Counted from the first letter of the stretch, positions 26,733 through 35,631 are shown. The stretch is DNA of 42,468 bases from an uncultured Clostridia bacterium (GCA_944342015.1 CALVMC010000010.1:1-42468), one strand, 5' to 3'. Translations and numbers: made by a program. Notes: generated by a model not told the origin, from the sequence alone.

Positions 26733-28163
26733 TCAATTATTTTTTAGAGTAATATTTATATTTTCCTCATATCCGTCGCTGACCTCAAAAACTATTACAT
26801 AGTAGTATTCGTCGCTTTTATAGGGGGAGTAGGTTAGTTCTGTAATATTATCGGGATTATATTTTTTCAAAATCATATTTCCGTCCTTATCGTATATAGA
26901 AAGAGAAATTACAGCTTTACTTTCACATTCTAAGGTGTAATTTGCGCAGCTTTCCAAAAAAGACGAAAACACTATACCGTACTGACTTTCTGCCTGTGCC
27001 TTGTATTTATCGCAAAGCAATGTATTTTTATTTACCGTTAATTCTGCCTTTTCTCCTACAGTTATGCTATTGCATATTGTTAAAGTTTTTAAAAAAACAA
27101 GGTTTTCGTTTTCCACATATATTTTTGCATTGACTGAGGCCTTGCTTGTATAAATCATATTGCTTGTAACATTTATCGTGTATTCTTCGTATTTATTATC
27201 GAAAGCAATGATTCTGCCGTAATCGGTTTGAGTGATATCGGTAATAAATCCGTCGAAATTCACAAGAAATCCTGCGACATATTTTTTGTTATTTTGGTTT
27301 TTATAAAAGTAAACGGCATTATCGACGGTATTTATTATATAACCTGATTTTATTTCAAACTCCGTTTCTTTTCCGGAAGTATTTCCCATAAACAAAATAT
27401 TTTCGCTTATGCGGTAATTGTTCGTCATTTCGGTCTTTTTTACCGATTCACTGCTTTCGTCGTAAAAAAGATAAATGAGTTTGTAAGTACCGTTATCGGA
27501 AAACTCGATTATTTCAACGCTGTTTTTTAAGGTTTTTATGTATCGTCCTATAATAAGGGAAGGGGCTGCCGCATCGCTTTTTACAAGAACAATTTCACCG
27601 TCAGTTATCGCATAGTCGTTTACGGAATACAAAAATAAATTTTCTTCTTCTTTATATATTTCGTTATATTTGACTTTGTCCGAGATAAGAATGAGATTTT
27701 CCTTGTCGTTTTTATAGGTTCCGCTGTATAAAAAAGTATCGTTTTTTTCGGTTTGGCTTAATAAAAATGTTCCGTTGCTGTTTAAAGTTAATGAATTTAT
27801 GTTGCCGCTATCGGTTGTTTCCTTGTAAATTCCCGAATAAATGCTTTCCCATTTTGCGTACAGGTAAATATCGCTTGTTACTGCATTTCCGAAAGTAAAT
27901 TTATTAATATAATCCTCTTCCAGATACCAGCCTGAAAACTTGTATCCGTCTGCTTGCGGACTTTCAGGTTTGGTTAGAATTGTTCCTTTCTTTACTCTTT
28001 CGCTTGTTACGGGCAAAAGACTGGAATAATCATAAATTATGTTAAAATATATTTCTTCGCCGTCTGTGTTTTCGGGAACATCGTTAAAATTGCATGCTGA
28101 AAAAACAAAGCAAAACAATATTAAAATAGATATCGGCAATAATAAGAAAAACCTTTTTTTCAT
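26733..28163 (-). CDS. lipoprotein with an InlB-type (Listeria-Bacteroides) repeat
   Basis: 476 residues from the ATG at 28163, where a signal peptide begins (MKKRFFLLLPISILIL...) and ends at the lipobox VFSAC; an open frame extends upstream to 28286 but adds a non-signal sequence. After the cysteine, residues about 40-110 form an InlB B-repeat-like domain (KGTILTKPESPQADGYKFSGWYL...IYLYAKW). The rest is built of beta-rich units with repeated 'GTYKN', 'GRYIKT', 'NGTYKLIY' turns, and ends in a possible beta-sandwich domain. Probably a surface-exposed binding protein; no catalytic motif is visible. No clear ribosome site beyond AAAAGA. Confidence 0.75.
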   Translation of the reverse strand: MKKRFFLLLPISILILFCFVFSACNFNDVPENTDGEEIYFNIIYDYSSLLPVTSERVKKGTILTKPESPQADGYKFSGWYLEEDYINKFTFGNAVTSDIYLYAKWESIYSGIYKETTDSGNINSLTLNSNGTFLLSQTEKNDTFLYSGTYKNDKENLILISDKVKYNEIYKEEENLFLYSVNDYAITDGEIVLVKSDAAAPSLIIGRYIKTLKNSVEIIEFSDNGTYKLIYLFYDESSESVKKTEMTNNYRISENILFMGNTSGKETEFEIKSGYIINTVDNAVYFYKNQNNKKYVAGFLVNFDGFITDITQTDYGRIIAFDNKYEEYTINVTSNMIYTSKASVNAKIYVENENLVFLKTLTICNSITVGEKAELTVNKNTLLCDKYKAQAESQYGIVFSSFLESCANYTLECESKAVISLSIYDKDGNMILKKYNPDNITELTYSPYKSDEYYYVIVFEVSDGYEENINITLKNN

Positions 28164-28374
28164 TCTTTTATGATACCATATTTTGAGAATAATTACAATA
28201 AACAAAATTTTCCTTTTTAAGGTCGCTTTTGCTTTTGGGGGACGAAAAAAACCTCTTAATCGATTTCTTATACCGAAATTTCGCAAAAAATTTAAGTTAA
28301 AGGTTTTTGTTTATTTAGGAATTTTGTATCACAAAGCAATTTTTTTTGCAAAAATTAAGAAAAAAATTATAAGT

Positions 28375-28400
28375 AAAAAGAGGCATTTAAGCCTCTTTTT
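28375..28400 (-). terminator. terminator of the YugP-like gene
   Basis: On the minus strand AAAAAGAGGC, loop TTAAAT, GCCTCTTTTT. It lies 21 bases after the stop codon of the minus-strand gene at 28421. Confidence 0.85.
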
Positions 28401-28420
28401 TATATAATTCTGTTTTATTT

Positions 28421-29221
28421 TTAATCCGACTTTTTCGTCATTTTGAATAGTATCTTCAAAATCATTTTGATAATATAGAGCAGGGCAAGTATGAAATCGC
28501 AGATATAAGCAAGTATATATGCTTTATATAATCCGTTTATATAACCTCTTTCTTCCTCATTTAAAAAATTAGTTTGTTCCATAATTTCCAAAGCTTTTTT
28601 ACAGGCTTTCTTTTCGACAGGAATAGTGTATAGCAAAACAATGAATGATAAAAGAAAATATATCGTTGCAATCAACAAAAATATTAATGTTACCCAGCCG
28701 GTAAATTTAAATGCGAATATATCCACTAAAAGTCCGACTACTACTATCGGTACAAAAGAAGCAGGGGCGAACATCGTTATAAATTCCATTCTGTCTTTGA
28801 ATCTGAACTTTTTGTCGCCTTCCTTGTCTTGAAGGGCAAGTCCTACCTTTTGACAGGCAAGTCCTACCGAAGTTATGGATTTTTTATTGATGATTCCTCT
28901 TCTCAGTCTTATTTCTTTTTTACGCCCTCTGTAACTGTTACCGAATATTAAAGCGACGAGCCAGTTTGCTTTAACGACTTCCACTTCTTGAAGTTGGGCT
29001 TCGTCGAGAAGCTTTCTTGCAGCTTCCTTTCCGGTAAGTCCGATACTGTTTTTGCGTCTGTTGTTCCTGAAATAAGTGAAAAAAATAATTAATCTTGCAA
29101 CTATCGAAAGAACCGCAACGATACCTATTAACACGGACACAATGATTATCGCTAAAAATATTCCGTTATTCAATATATCGTTACTACCTGCGCCGGATGA
29201 CGCCATAAGTAAATAATTCAT
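28421..29221 (-). CDS. YugP-family membrane protein lacking the zinc-protease motif
   Basis: 266 residues with membrane segments at about 20-52, 155-175, 180-205 and 235-258. The plan is that of the YugP/Zn_peptidase_2 family: GLTGKEAARKLLDEAQLQEVEV, then a signature region, MFAPASFVPIVVVGLL, TIPVEKKACKKALEIM and NEEERGYINGLYKAYILAYICDFI. In functional members the signature reads AAHEVGHALQ, an HExxH zinc site. Here it is ACQKVGLALQ: both histidines and the catalytic glutamate are replaced (Q, L and K). The protein is therefore predicted to be non-catalytic. AAGGAGAA ribosome site; its own terminator. The gene is intact, which argues for a kept non-enzymatic role. Confidence 0.78.
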   Translation of the reverse strand: MNYLLMASSGAGSNDILNNGIFLAIIIVSVLIGIVAVLSIVARLIIFFTYFRNNRRKNSIGLTGKEAARKLLDEAQLQEVEVVKANWLVALIFGNSYRGRKKEIRLRRGIINKKSITSVGLACQKVGLALQDKEGDKKFRFKDRMEFITMFAPASFVPIVVVGLLVDIFAFKFTGWVTLIFLLIATIYFLLSFIVLLYTIPVEKKACKKALEIMEQTNFLNEEERGYINGLYKAYILAYICDFILALLYIIKMILKILFKMTKKSD

Positions 29222-29316
29222 AACCTTTCTCCTTATAATTTAATAATTTTATTATATTGTATATAAAGGGATTATGTCAATACCGATTTTAATTATGCGT
29301 TAATTTTAATTCTTTT

Positions 29317-30315
29317 TTATTTTTCTTCTTTTGTATCGATTTCACTTTTTTGAATGGAATTATCCGATTTTTCCTCGGTAATTACTTTTTCGGTGATTTG
29401 TGCTGAATTTTCCGATTGCGTTTTGTCGTCCTCGTTTTTTGCAGGGTTTACATGTACCATACAATGCTTTACGGTTTCAAGTTCTTTCTCTAATGAATGA
29501 TGAACATTTTCGGCTATTTCGTGACTTTCGAAAAGAGTGAGATTTCCGTCCGCTTCGATTTCGACATCTATATAAATTTTCGATCCGAACATTCTTGTTT
29601 TCAAATCGTCTATTTTGATAACGCCTTTTTGCGCCATAATTATATTAACTATTTTTTCTATCGTTTTATCGTCGCAGGCTTTGTCGACGAGTTTATCTAT
29701 TCCGTCTTTGAATATATCGTATGCAGCTTTAAGTATCATTAAACATATTACGATACTTGCTATCGGGTCGAGCACCGGAAATCCTAAACGGGCTCCGAGT
29801 ATTCCTATAAAACTTCCTATCGAAGATAATGCGTCAGAACGGTGATGCCAGGCGTCTGCTTTCAGAGACCCTGAGTTCAGTTTTACTGCAAAGTGTCTTG
29901 TGTACCAGAACATTCCTTCTTTTACTACAATCGATACTATTGCCGCAATCAAGGGAAGTAGTCCCGGTATTTCGAGGGTTTCGTAGCCTTGCGTGATTTT
30001 AAGTATTCCGCTGTATCCTATACCTAAACCCGTAGCAAAAAGTATAACGGCAAGTATAATTGCAGCAGCGCACTCTATTCTCTCATGTCCGTATCGGTGC
30101 TGCTTGTCGGATTCTTTTGAAGCAAATTTAATACCTGCCATTACAATAAGAGTACTCAGAACATCGGAAATAGAGTGTACGGCGTCAGATAGCATTGCGC
30201 CGGAATTTCCGATAATTCCCGCCGTTAATTTAAATACCGACAATACGGTATTTATCAATATCGTTACCAAGGAAACGGTAAAGGCTATTTGTTTATAACT
30301 CTTATCTTTTTTCAT
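29317..30315 (-). CDS. cation diffusion facilitator (CDF) metal exporter
   Basis: 332 residues. Six membrane segments in the first ~205 residues with the two CDF metal sites, HSISD (segment 2, about 46-50) and HHRSD (segment 5, about 157-161), and the loop KQHRYGHERIECAAA. A cytoplasmic ferredoxin-like domain follows (about 210-295: KIVNIIMAQKGVIKIDDLKTR...IDVEIEADGN...HSLEKELETVKHCMVHVNP). The tail is charged (KSDNSIQKSEIDTKEEK). CDF proteins swap Zn, Mn, Fe or other divalent ions for protons; the HD-HD set here fits zinc or manganese-like ions, but the metal cannot be settled. Weak ribosome site. Confidence 0.92.
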   Translation of the reverse strand: MKKDKSYKQIAFTVSLVTILINTVLSVFKLTAGIIGNSGAMLSDAVHSISDVLSTLIVMAGIKFASKESDKQHRYGHERIECAAAIILAVILFATGLGIGYSGILKITQGYETLEIPGLLPLIAAIVSIVVKEGMFWYTRHFAVKLNSGSLKADAWHHRSDALSSIGSFIGILGARLGFPVLDPIASIVICLMILKAAYDIFKDGIDKLVDKACDDKTIEKIVNIIMAQKGVIKIDDLKTRMFGSKIYIDVEIEADGNLTLFESHEIAENVHHSLEKELETVKHCMVHVNPAKNEDDKTQSENSAQITEKVITEEKSDNSIQKSEIDTKEEK

Positions 30316-30327
30316 ACTTAATTAAAA

Positions 30328-30355
30328 ATCATCCGTAAAAATTTTTACGGATGAT
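30328..30355 (-). terminator. terminator of the NlpC/P60 gene
   Basis: A perfect 28-base palindrome, ATCATCCGTAAAAA paired with TTTTTACGGATGAT, followed on the minus strand by TTTTAATT. It lies about 175 bases beyond the stop of the NlpC/P60 gene and just before the CDF start codon, so it could also influence the CDF leader. Confidence 0.65.
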
Positions 30356-30530
30356 TATCCTTTATTCGGTTTTTTAAGTTTAATATATTATATTTTTTTA
30401 TGCTCGATTTGTCAATTAATTAATAGTTTTTTGTCTTATTATTTATTTCATTTCATTGTAAATTTTCAAATAAAAACGAAAATTATTTATTTCACGCAGA
30501 AAAATATTTTTTCGGTAACGTTAGCTTTAT

Positions 30531-31379
30531 TTAAATAAATCTTTTTGCGGTTATAAAATAATTCCATCTTGTAGAACTTATCTCTTCTATTACAGCATGG
30601 TCGCTTGCAGTATGTAATATGTAATTGTTACCGAGATATATCGCTACATGGCCCACTCTTTCAATCCCGGTATTGTAATATCTCGAAGAGTTGGTAAAAA
30701 ACATCAGATCGCCCCGTTTTAAATCGCTCAGTTCAACCTCGTTTCCTTGCAGAACCTGAGTTCTTGTAGTTACATCGAGTTTTATTCCGGCTCCTATATA
30801 GTATGCATACTGAGTAAGTGCAGAACAGTCAAATTCGCCTTGTTTGAAATTTTTGTTTATAGTTCCGTTTGAATAAAGATACCTTTCGCTTCCCCATACA
30901 TAAGGGTATCCTAAAAGGGTTTTTCCCACACTTATTATATCTTCTATTTGCTGTGACCCTTTTTCGAATTTTGCAAGTGAACAATAGGATACGGATACAT
31001 AAGCTTCCTGTTGTTTGTAAACAGTTTTGTACCAGTTGCCTTCTATACCTTCAAAAGACGCCATATCGCCTTCGTCGAGGGTTCCCAGCGACGAATATGA
31101 AGTAGAGGGACCTTTTCTTACATTAAGTCCGTCGGTTTCGGAAACAATTAATATATCGTATTTATCGTTAACGGTATTTTCATCGTTAATATCTTTATCG
31201 GTACTGTCATTGGTTTCACCTTCGGCAGTTTGTCCGTTTTCTTTGTCAACGAAGTAATTGTCGGCTATTTCAGTTTCGTCATCTGAAAATTGATTGCTTT
31301 TTGTTTCTGTTACGCACCCTGAAAGCATTGTAACGGCAAGCATTAACGCCGTTATAAGTAATATTAAATTTTTTTTCAT
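30531..31379 (-). CDS. SH3b and NlpC/P60 cell-wall hydrolase lipoprotein
   Basis: 282 residues from the ATG at 31379, which has an AGGTGG site; an upstream in-frame start at 31427 would spoil the signal peptide. Lipobox MLSGC (about Cys22). A linker rich in Asp, Glu and Asn leads to a bacterial SH3 domain (DGLNVRKGPSTSYSSLGTLDEG, about 87-108) and then an NlpC/P60 domain with the catalytic cysteine in EFDCSALTQY, the histidine in RVGHVAIYLG, and the third polar site in ILHTASDHA. These enzymes cut the D-Glu/diaminopimelate type bond of peptidoglycan peptides. The lipid anchor would keep it at the outer face of the membrane. Confidence 0.92.
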   Translation of the reverse strand: MKKNLILLITALMLAVTMLSGCVTETKSNQFSDDETEIADNYFVDKENGQTAEGETNDSTDKDINDENTVNDKYDILIVSETDGLNVRKGPSTSYSSLGTLDEGDMASFEGIEGNWYKTVYKQQEAYVSVSYCSLAKFEKGSQQIEDIISVGKTLLGYPYVWGSERYLYSNGTINKNFKQGEFDCSALTQYAYYIGAGIKLDVTTRTQVLQGNEVELSDLKRGDLMFFTNSSRYYNTGIERVGHVAIYLGNNYILHTASDHAVIEEISSTRWNYFITAKRFI

Positions 31380-31567
31380 TTTCCACCTCGAATAGATTAT
31401 AAAACAAGCTATGGAAAATGCCGACATGTAAATTTTGGTAATTTTTAAATGCGGGTATGATAATATAATTTTAATTTAGATTATCAAACTGATAAAAAAT
31501 AGTAATATTTAAATAAATCGAATATTTTTTTAAAATATAAAATTTTTATATATCAATAAAATTTTTA

Positions 31568-32929
31568 TTAATTATTTCTTTTCAGACAAACCAAAGTTTC
31601 AACATGGTGAGTCTGAGGAAACATATCGAAAGGCGTGATGCTTTCAATATCATAACTTTCGTTTAACAATTTAAGATCTCTTGCAAGGGTGGCAGGATTG
31701 CAGGAAATATAGATTATTTCATTTATTTTTTTACAGTTAATTATGGATTGGCAAATATTTTCGTCCAGTCCTTTTCTCGGCGGATCGAGAATTAGAATTA
31801 TCTCTTTTCCCGGATTTTCCTCTTCTGTTTTGTTTATCGTCTCAGGCAGAATTTTTGCACAATCGCCTTGTATATTAACCGAATTTTTTATTCCGTTTTC
31901 CGCTGCAATTTTTTCTGCGTCCTTTACGGCTTGTTCGATTATTTCTATACCTATTGTTTTTTCCGCATACTTTGAAAGGGAAGATGTGAGCAGTCCTGTG
32001 CCCGAATATGCGTCTATAATTATAGGCTTGTTAAACTTTTTTATTTTTTCTATAATTTTTAAATACATTTTATTCATTACATTCTGATTTACCTGCATAA
32101 AACTCAAAGGGGAAAGATTAAATTTTATTCCGTAAAAATCAGACGGCAGACTCTTTTCGGATGTTAAAAAAACACATTTATCGGAAAGCACTGCATTGCC
32201 TTTTAATTTATTGATATTAATTAATATAACCGAATTCGGGTAAAGTTCAAGTATTGCTTTTTTATATGTTTCCGCTTTGTCTTTTATGTTTTGAGTTGCT
32301 ACCAATATTATTATTAATCTGTTTTCTACTTCCCGTACCACAATATGCCTTAATATGCCTTTTGAGGTAATTTCATTATAAACGGGTATTTTTTCCAGGC
32401 TTGCCCAATTTTCCGTTATTTTTATAATGTCTTTTACCCATTCAGGCTGTAAAAGACAATCTTTTATCGGAATAATTTTGTGCGTATTGTATTTAAAAAA
32501 ACCTAAAATCACTTTGTTTTCTTTTACTCCGAACGGAGCCTGAAATTTATTTCTGTATCTTGTATTTTTATCGGACGGAATACATTCCGAAGTATCGGCG
32601 TCGATTATAGAAATATGTCTTATCGTATTCGAAAGCATTTCTTTTTTTAATTTTAACTGATTTTCATAATCGATATGCATAAGGTCGCAGCCTCCGCATT
32701 TTCCGTAATACGGGCAGGGCGGGGTTATTCTTAATGGCGACGGTTTAATTATTTTTCTCAATACTCCTTCGGCATAATTTTTTTTAATCACGGTAATTTC
32801 CGCTTCGATTTCATCTCCCGGCGCAGTATATTTAACAAAAACGGGTATTTCGTCTATGTAACAAATCCCTTCTCCCGTGTTTCCGAATTTTTCTATTAAT
32901 AAATTTATTTTATCGCCTTTGTTTAACAT
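31568..32929 (-). CDS. rlmD: 23S rRNA m5U methyltransferase (RlmD/RlmCD, RumA type)
   Basis: 453 residues. An N-terminal TRAM domain (about 1-58) precedes the iron-sulfur cluster cysteines in CPYYGKCGGCDLMH. The Rossmann-type methyltransferase domain follows with the family marks: SFMQVNQ, DAYSGTGLLT (SAM site), LDPPRKGLD, and the nucleophile in YISCNPATL. The enzyme transfers a methyl group from SAM to C5 of uridines in 23S rRNA; in Gram-positives one enzyme often modifies both U747 and U1939. Single-gene unit with an AT-rich leader and no clear Shine-Dalgarno. Confidence 0.92.
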   Translation of the reverse strand: MLNKGDKINLLIEKFGNTGEGICYIDEIPVFVKYTAPGDEIEAEITVIKKNYAEGVLRKIIKPSPLRITPPCPYYGKCGGCDLMHIDYENQLKLKKEMLSNTIRHISIIDADTSECIPSDKNTRYRNKFQAPFGVKENKVILGFFKYNTHKIIPIKDCLLQPEWVKDIIKITENWASLEKIPVYNEITSKGILRHIVVREVENRLIIILVATQNIKDKAETYKKAILELYPNSVILININKLKGNAVLSDKCVFLTSEKSLPSDFYGIKFNLSPLSFMQVNQNVMNKMYLKIIEKIKKFNKPIIIDAYSGTGLLTSSLSKYAEKTIGIEIIEQAVKDAEKIAAENGIKNSVNIQGDCAKILPETINKTEEENPGKEIILILDPPRKGLDENICQSIINCKKINEIIYISCNPATLARDLKLLNESYDIESITPFDMFPQTHHVETLVCLKRNN

Positions 32930-33084
32930 AATATTTTAATTATATATTAATAGCTTTCGGTAGTAAAGTATTAAATTTGTATATTGTAAATTAATATTAA
33001 TTTTAATTTAACTAATCAACAAAAATATTGCATTTTAAATATATAGATTTAAATTTAAGCCAACGAAAAATTTAGATTATAATA

Positions 33085-33402
33085 TCAACGTTTGCTAATT
33101 TTTTCTCCTTCGAAAAATACTTTTAAAATATCTTTCGAGCGCAGACTGAAATTATGTAACAGAAGTCTTATAAGTTCATAATAGATTTCTTCTGTATCCA
33201 CAAACCTTTCTTCGCCGCTGAGTTCAAGTATCCACGACTTGTTTTCTTTGTCCGAATTATTTTCCGTAAGAACAATATCGAACATTTTAGGTTTGTTCGG
33301 GAAAGTGTAGTGTATTTCGTTGTCTTTTTCATATTTTTTGCATACAAAAAGTTCCTTATTAACAGGCTGTTTTAATGATAAGAGTTTCAGACGGAAATTC
33401 AT
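33085..33402 (-). CDS. small protein of unknown function
   Basis: 105 residues, not recognised. It is rich in charged residues, with no membrane segment or signal. A GGAGAAAC site precedes the ATG. The sequence alternates beta-prone strands (FDIVLTENN..., KSWILELSGEERF) and a helix (EEIYYELIRLLLHNFSLRSKDILKVFFEG), which would fit a small alpha/beta domain. It is the last host gene before ssrA. Confidence 0.65.
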   Translation of the reverse strand: MNFRLKLLSLKQPVNKELFVCKKYEKDNEIHYTFPNKPKMFDIVLTENNSDKENKSWILELSGEERFVDTEEIYYELIRLLLHNFSLRSKDILKVFFEGEKISKR

Positions 33403-33586
33403 AGAAGTTTCTCCGAATAAAGAATTTATAATACAATTTTAACACATAAAAATATGAATTTCAACAATTGACGATATTTTTGTAAAAAAATTTATGAAGA
33501 AAAGGTAAATTTTTTTACAGAAATTTCCTTTTTTCTTTTTTTATTACTAGAAAATTTCATTTATAATAATAAAAAACGAAAATATG

Positions 33587-33615
33587 TTTACAAATTAAAC
33601 TTGTTAGACTATAAT
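33587..33615 (+). promoter_or_regulatory. promoter of ssrA
   Basis: TTTACA (33587-33592), 17 bases, TATAAT (33610-33615). Start near 33622 leaves a 5' leader of about 55 bases before the mature tmRNA, as expected for a precursor trimmed by RNase P. Confidence 0.7.
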
Positions 33616-33676
33616 ATTAATGCATAAATATTAACTGCGAAAATTAATGCAATTTAAATAATATTTAATTTTTTAT

Positions 33677-34023
33677 GGGGCTGTAAAGGTTTCGACAGGG
33701 GAGCCTAACCGCTATAAGCATACCGTAGGGTCGGCTACGCTAAAACGCAAAAAAAAATAAACGCTAAAAATAATAATCAACTCGCTTTTGCTGCCTAACG
33801 GCCGAAAGCTGTCGCTTTTAAAAGCTCACTGTTTAATTTTGCGGCATCAATTAGTGTGAGGAACTTTTCGGGTCTATGCCTTTAAACCCGATCATATTCA
33901 AAGGCTTGCCGTAAAAAAACTTGCGGATAAGTAGTTTTACGGGACAATCGATATCCGATAAGTATGTAGAAAGTAACGGCAAATCTTCTTTGGACAGGGG
34001 TTCGATTCCCCTCAGCTCCACCA
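33677..34023 (+). ncRNA. ssrA: transfer-messenger RNA (tmRNA)
   Basis: 347 bases. The 5' end GGGGCTG pairs with CAGCTCC near the 3' end, and the tRNA-like part is clear (GTTTCGACAGGGG at the start; GGTTCGATTCCCC T arm; encoded ACCA). The tag frame opens at GCT 33739, after TAC as in Bacillus, and runs to TAA at 33796-33798, giving AKTQKKINAKNNNQLAFAA, 19 residues. The hydrophobic -LAFAA end is the usual degradation signal. SmpB for it is encoded at 15793. Its 3' end is the insertion point of the mobile element that follows; the last 173 bases are also antisense codons of the recombinase. Confidence 0.95.
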
Positions 34024-35590
34024 AACGCGACGTATACGCACACTCTGCGTATGTGTCAGAATTAGAAACCGCTTTGTCGGTTTCTTTTTCATTTTCGGGC
34101 ATTTTTTGGGCGTTCTCGCCGTCGTCGCCGTGTCCGTCGGGATAATCGGGGAAAATCAAGTTCAAGAGCAGTTCGCCCTGTTGCCCGCCTTTAAGGTGAA
34201 ACAACACTTTCATTTTATCGTCGTACAGTATCACCCTGTAAATGAACGTGTCTATCAGGTCTTTGCGGTTCTTTGTCTTGGAATAGTCAAGCGTGCGGAA
34301 GTGCGACAGCCACTTGCGAATGTCGGCGTAACTGTAATTTATCTGCATTGCCTTTTCGTTGGCGATTGTGTCTTGCAGTTCCTTGTTTTCGTTCTCTAAC
34401 TTCTCGATTTGCGACAGAATGGTGTCGGCAATCTTGCCGAGCATTAACGCCTGCATTAAGTTGTTTATCGCCTTTTGGTTTTCCGCGACAAGATTTTCAA
34501 GCCGTCTTATCTCGGTGTCGTTCTGCTCCGACTGAATAAGCAAATAGGTTTCAGCGGCTACCATATCAATAAATTCGTCGGTTAAAATGCCGTGTTCGCC
34601 CACTATGGCGGCGACGACCTCATCTTCGATAAACTGTTTGCGGACAGTCCGTTTTTTGCAAATGCCCTTGTTGTTTCCCGTACATTTGTAATAGTGATGT
34701 ATCTTTTTGCTTTTGCTCGTTGAGCTTATGCCCGTCATTTTGTTGCCGCAATGCCCGCATATCATTTTATCCGACAACAAATATTCGACTTTGGCTTTGC
34801 CGCGGGACGGCGCGGCGGCGTATTTGGCTAACACCTTTTGCGCCTCGGCAAAAAGTTCGTCGTCGATGAGTTGCGGCATACCGCCGTCAATCTCTTCGCC
34901 GTGATAGATGTACTTGCCCAAATAGCGGCGATTGCTGAATATGCGGTGAAAACTGCTTTTGTTCCACTTACCGCCGCGCGAAGTCGTAACGCCGCGTCCG
35001 TTCATATAGCGGATAATGTCCGCATACGTTCTGCCGCCGACAAACATTTCAAACATAGTCTTAACAAGCGGGGCGGTTTCCTCGTTGACGACGAAGTTCT
35101 TTTGTTCGTCCACCTTGTAACCGAGGGGAACGCTCCCGCCAAAATATTTGCATTTCGACGCGGATATGGCTATGCCGCGTTTTATTTTTTGCGAAAGTTC
35201 GGCGGAATAGTATTCCGCCATACTCTCCAAAACGCCCTCGATTAAAATACCGCTGGCATCGTCCGTGATATTTTCTTTCGCGGAGAGAACGCGAACGCCG
35301 TTCTTTTTCAGTTTGGCTTTATACGTTGCGCTGTCGTAACGATTACGGGCGAAACGGTCTAACTGATAGACGATAACGAACTGAAAGCCTTTGCGCTTGC
35401 TATCCTCAATCATTTGCAGAAAGTCGGGGCGTTTGTCGGTCGTACCCGTCAAGGCTCTGTCTATGTATTCGCGGACTATGCGCAAATTGTTGCGTTCGGC
35501 AAAGGCGCGGCACTCTGCCAACTGTCCTTCGATGGACTGTTCGTTCTGCGCGTGGGAACTGAAACGGGCATATATGACTGCGTTTTTCAT
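33851..35590 (-). CDS. large serine recombinase (integrase of the element)
   Basis: 579 residues in the integrated state. The resolvase domain (1-145) has the catalytic motif YARFSSHAQ with Ser11, IDRALTGTTDKRPDFLQM and YQLDRFARNRYD. The recombinase domain (about 165-265: GSVPLGYKV...TYADIIRYMNGRGVTTSRGGKW) follows, then a zinc ribbon with Cys278, Cys281, Cys303 and Cys311, and a coiled coil at about 345-400. From residue 523 on (LVELRGIEPLSKEDL...) the frame is simply the reverse complement of ssrA, so the true C-terminus in the circular element is different. AAAGGAG site before the ATG; a GGCGC/GCGCC hairpin sits at 35609-35623 in the leader. Large serine recombinases insert and excise elements by cut-and-rotate at short att sites. 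Confidence 0.92.
   Translation of the reverse strand: MKNAVIYARFSSHAQNEQSIEGQLAECRAFAERNNLRIVREYIDRALTGTTDKRPDFLQMIEDSKRKGFQFVIVYQLDRFARNRYDSATYKAKLKKNGVRVLSAKENITDDASGILIEGVLESMAEYYSAELSQKIKRGIAISASKCKYFGGSVPLGYKVDEQKNFVVNEETAPLVKTMFEMFVGGRTYADIIRYMNGRGVTTSRGGKWNKSSFHRIFSNRRYLGKYIYHGEEIDGGMPQLIDDELFAEAQKVLAKYAAAPSRGKAKVEYLLSDKMICGHCGNKMTGISSTSKSKKIHHYYKCTGNNKGICKKRTVRKQFIEDEVVAAIVGEHGILTDEFIDMVAAETYLLIQSEQNDTEIRRLENLVAENQKAINNLMQALMLGKIADTILSQIEKLENENKELQDTIANEKAMQINYSYADIRKWLSHFRTLDYSKTKNRKDLIDTFIYRVILYDDKMKVLFHLKGGQQGELLLNLIFPDYPDGHGDDGENAQKMPENEKETDKAVSNSDTYAECAYTSRLVELRGIEPLSKEDLPLLSTYLSDIDCPVKLLIRKFFYGKPLNMIGFKGIDPKSSSH
33999..34023 (+). other. likely attachment site (attL) at the ssrA 3' end
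   Basis: The T arm, acceptor 3' strand and CCA of ssrA. The change of base composition and the recombinase begin right here, so recombination most likely took place within or near these 25 bases. The second copy should lie at the far end of the element, beyond this window. The exact crossover bases cannot be seen with one end only. Confidence 0.65.
34064..34089 (+). terminator. terminator supplied by the element downstream of ssrA
   Basis: AGAAACCG, loop CTTTGT, CGGTTTCT, then T run, reading in the ssrA direction. It lies inside the recombinase gene (on its other strand) and would end ssrA transcription. A smaller hairpin, ATACGCA/TGCGTAT, lies at 34034-34052. Confidence 0.75.
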
Positions 35591-35631
35591 TGCGGTTGCT
35601 CCTTTCGGCGCGGGGTGCGCCTTAATTTAAT

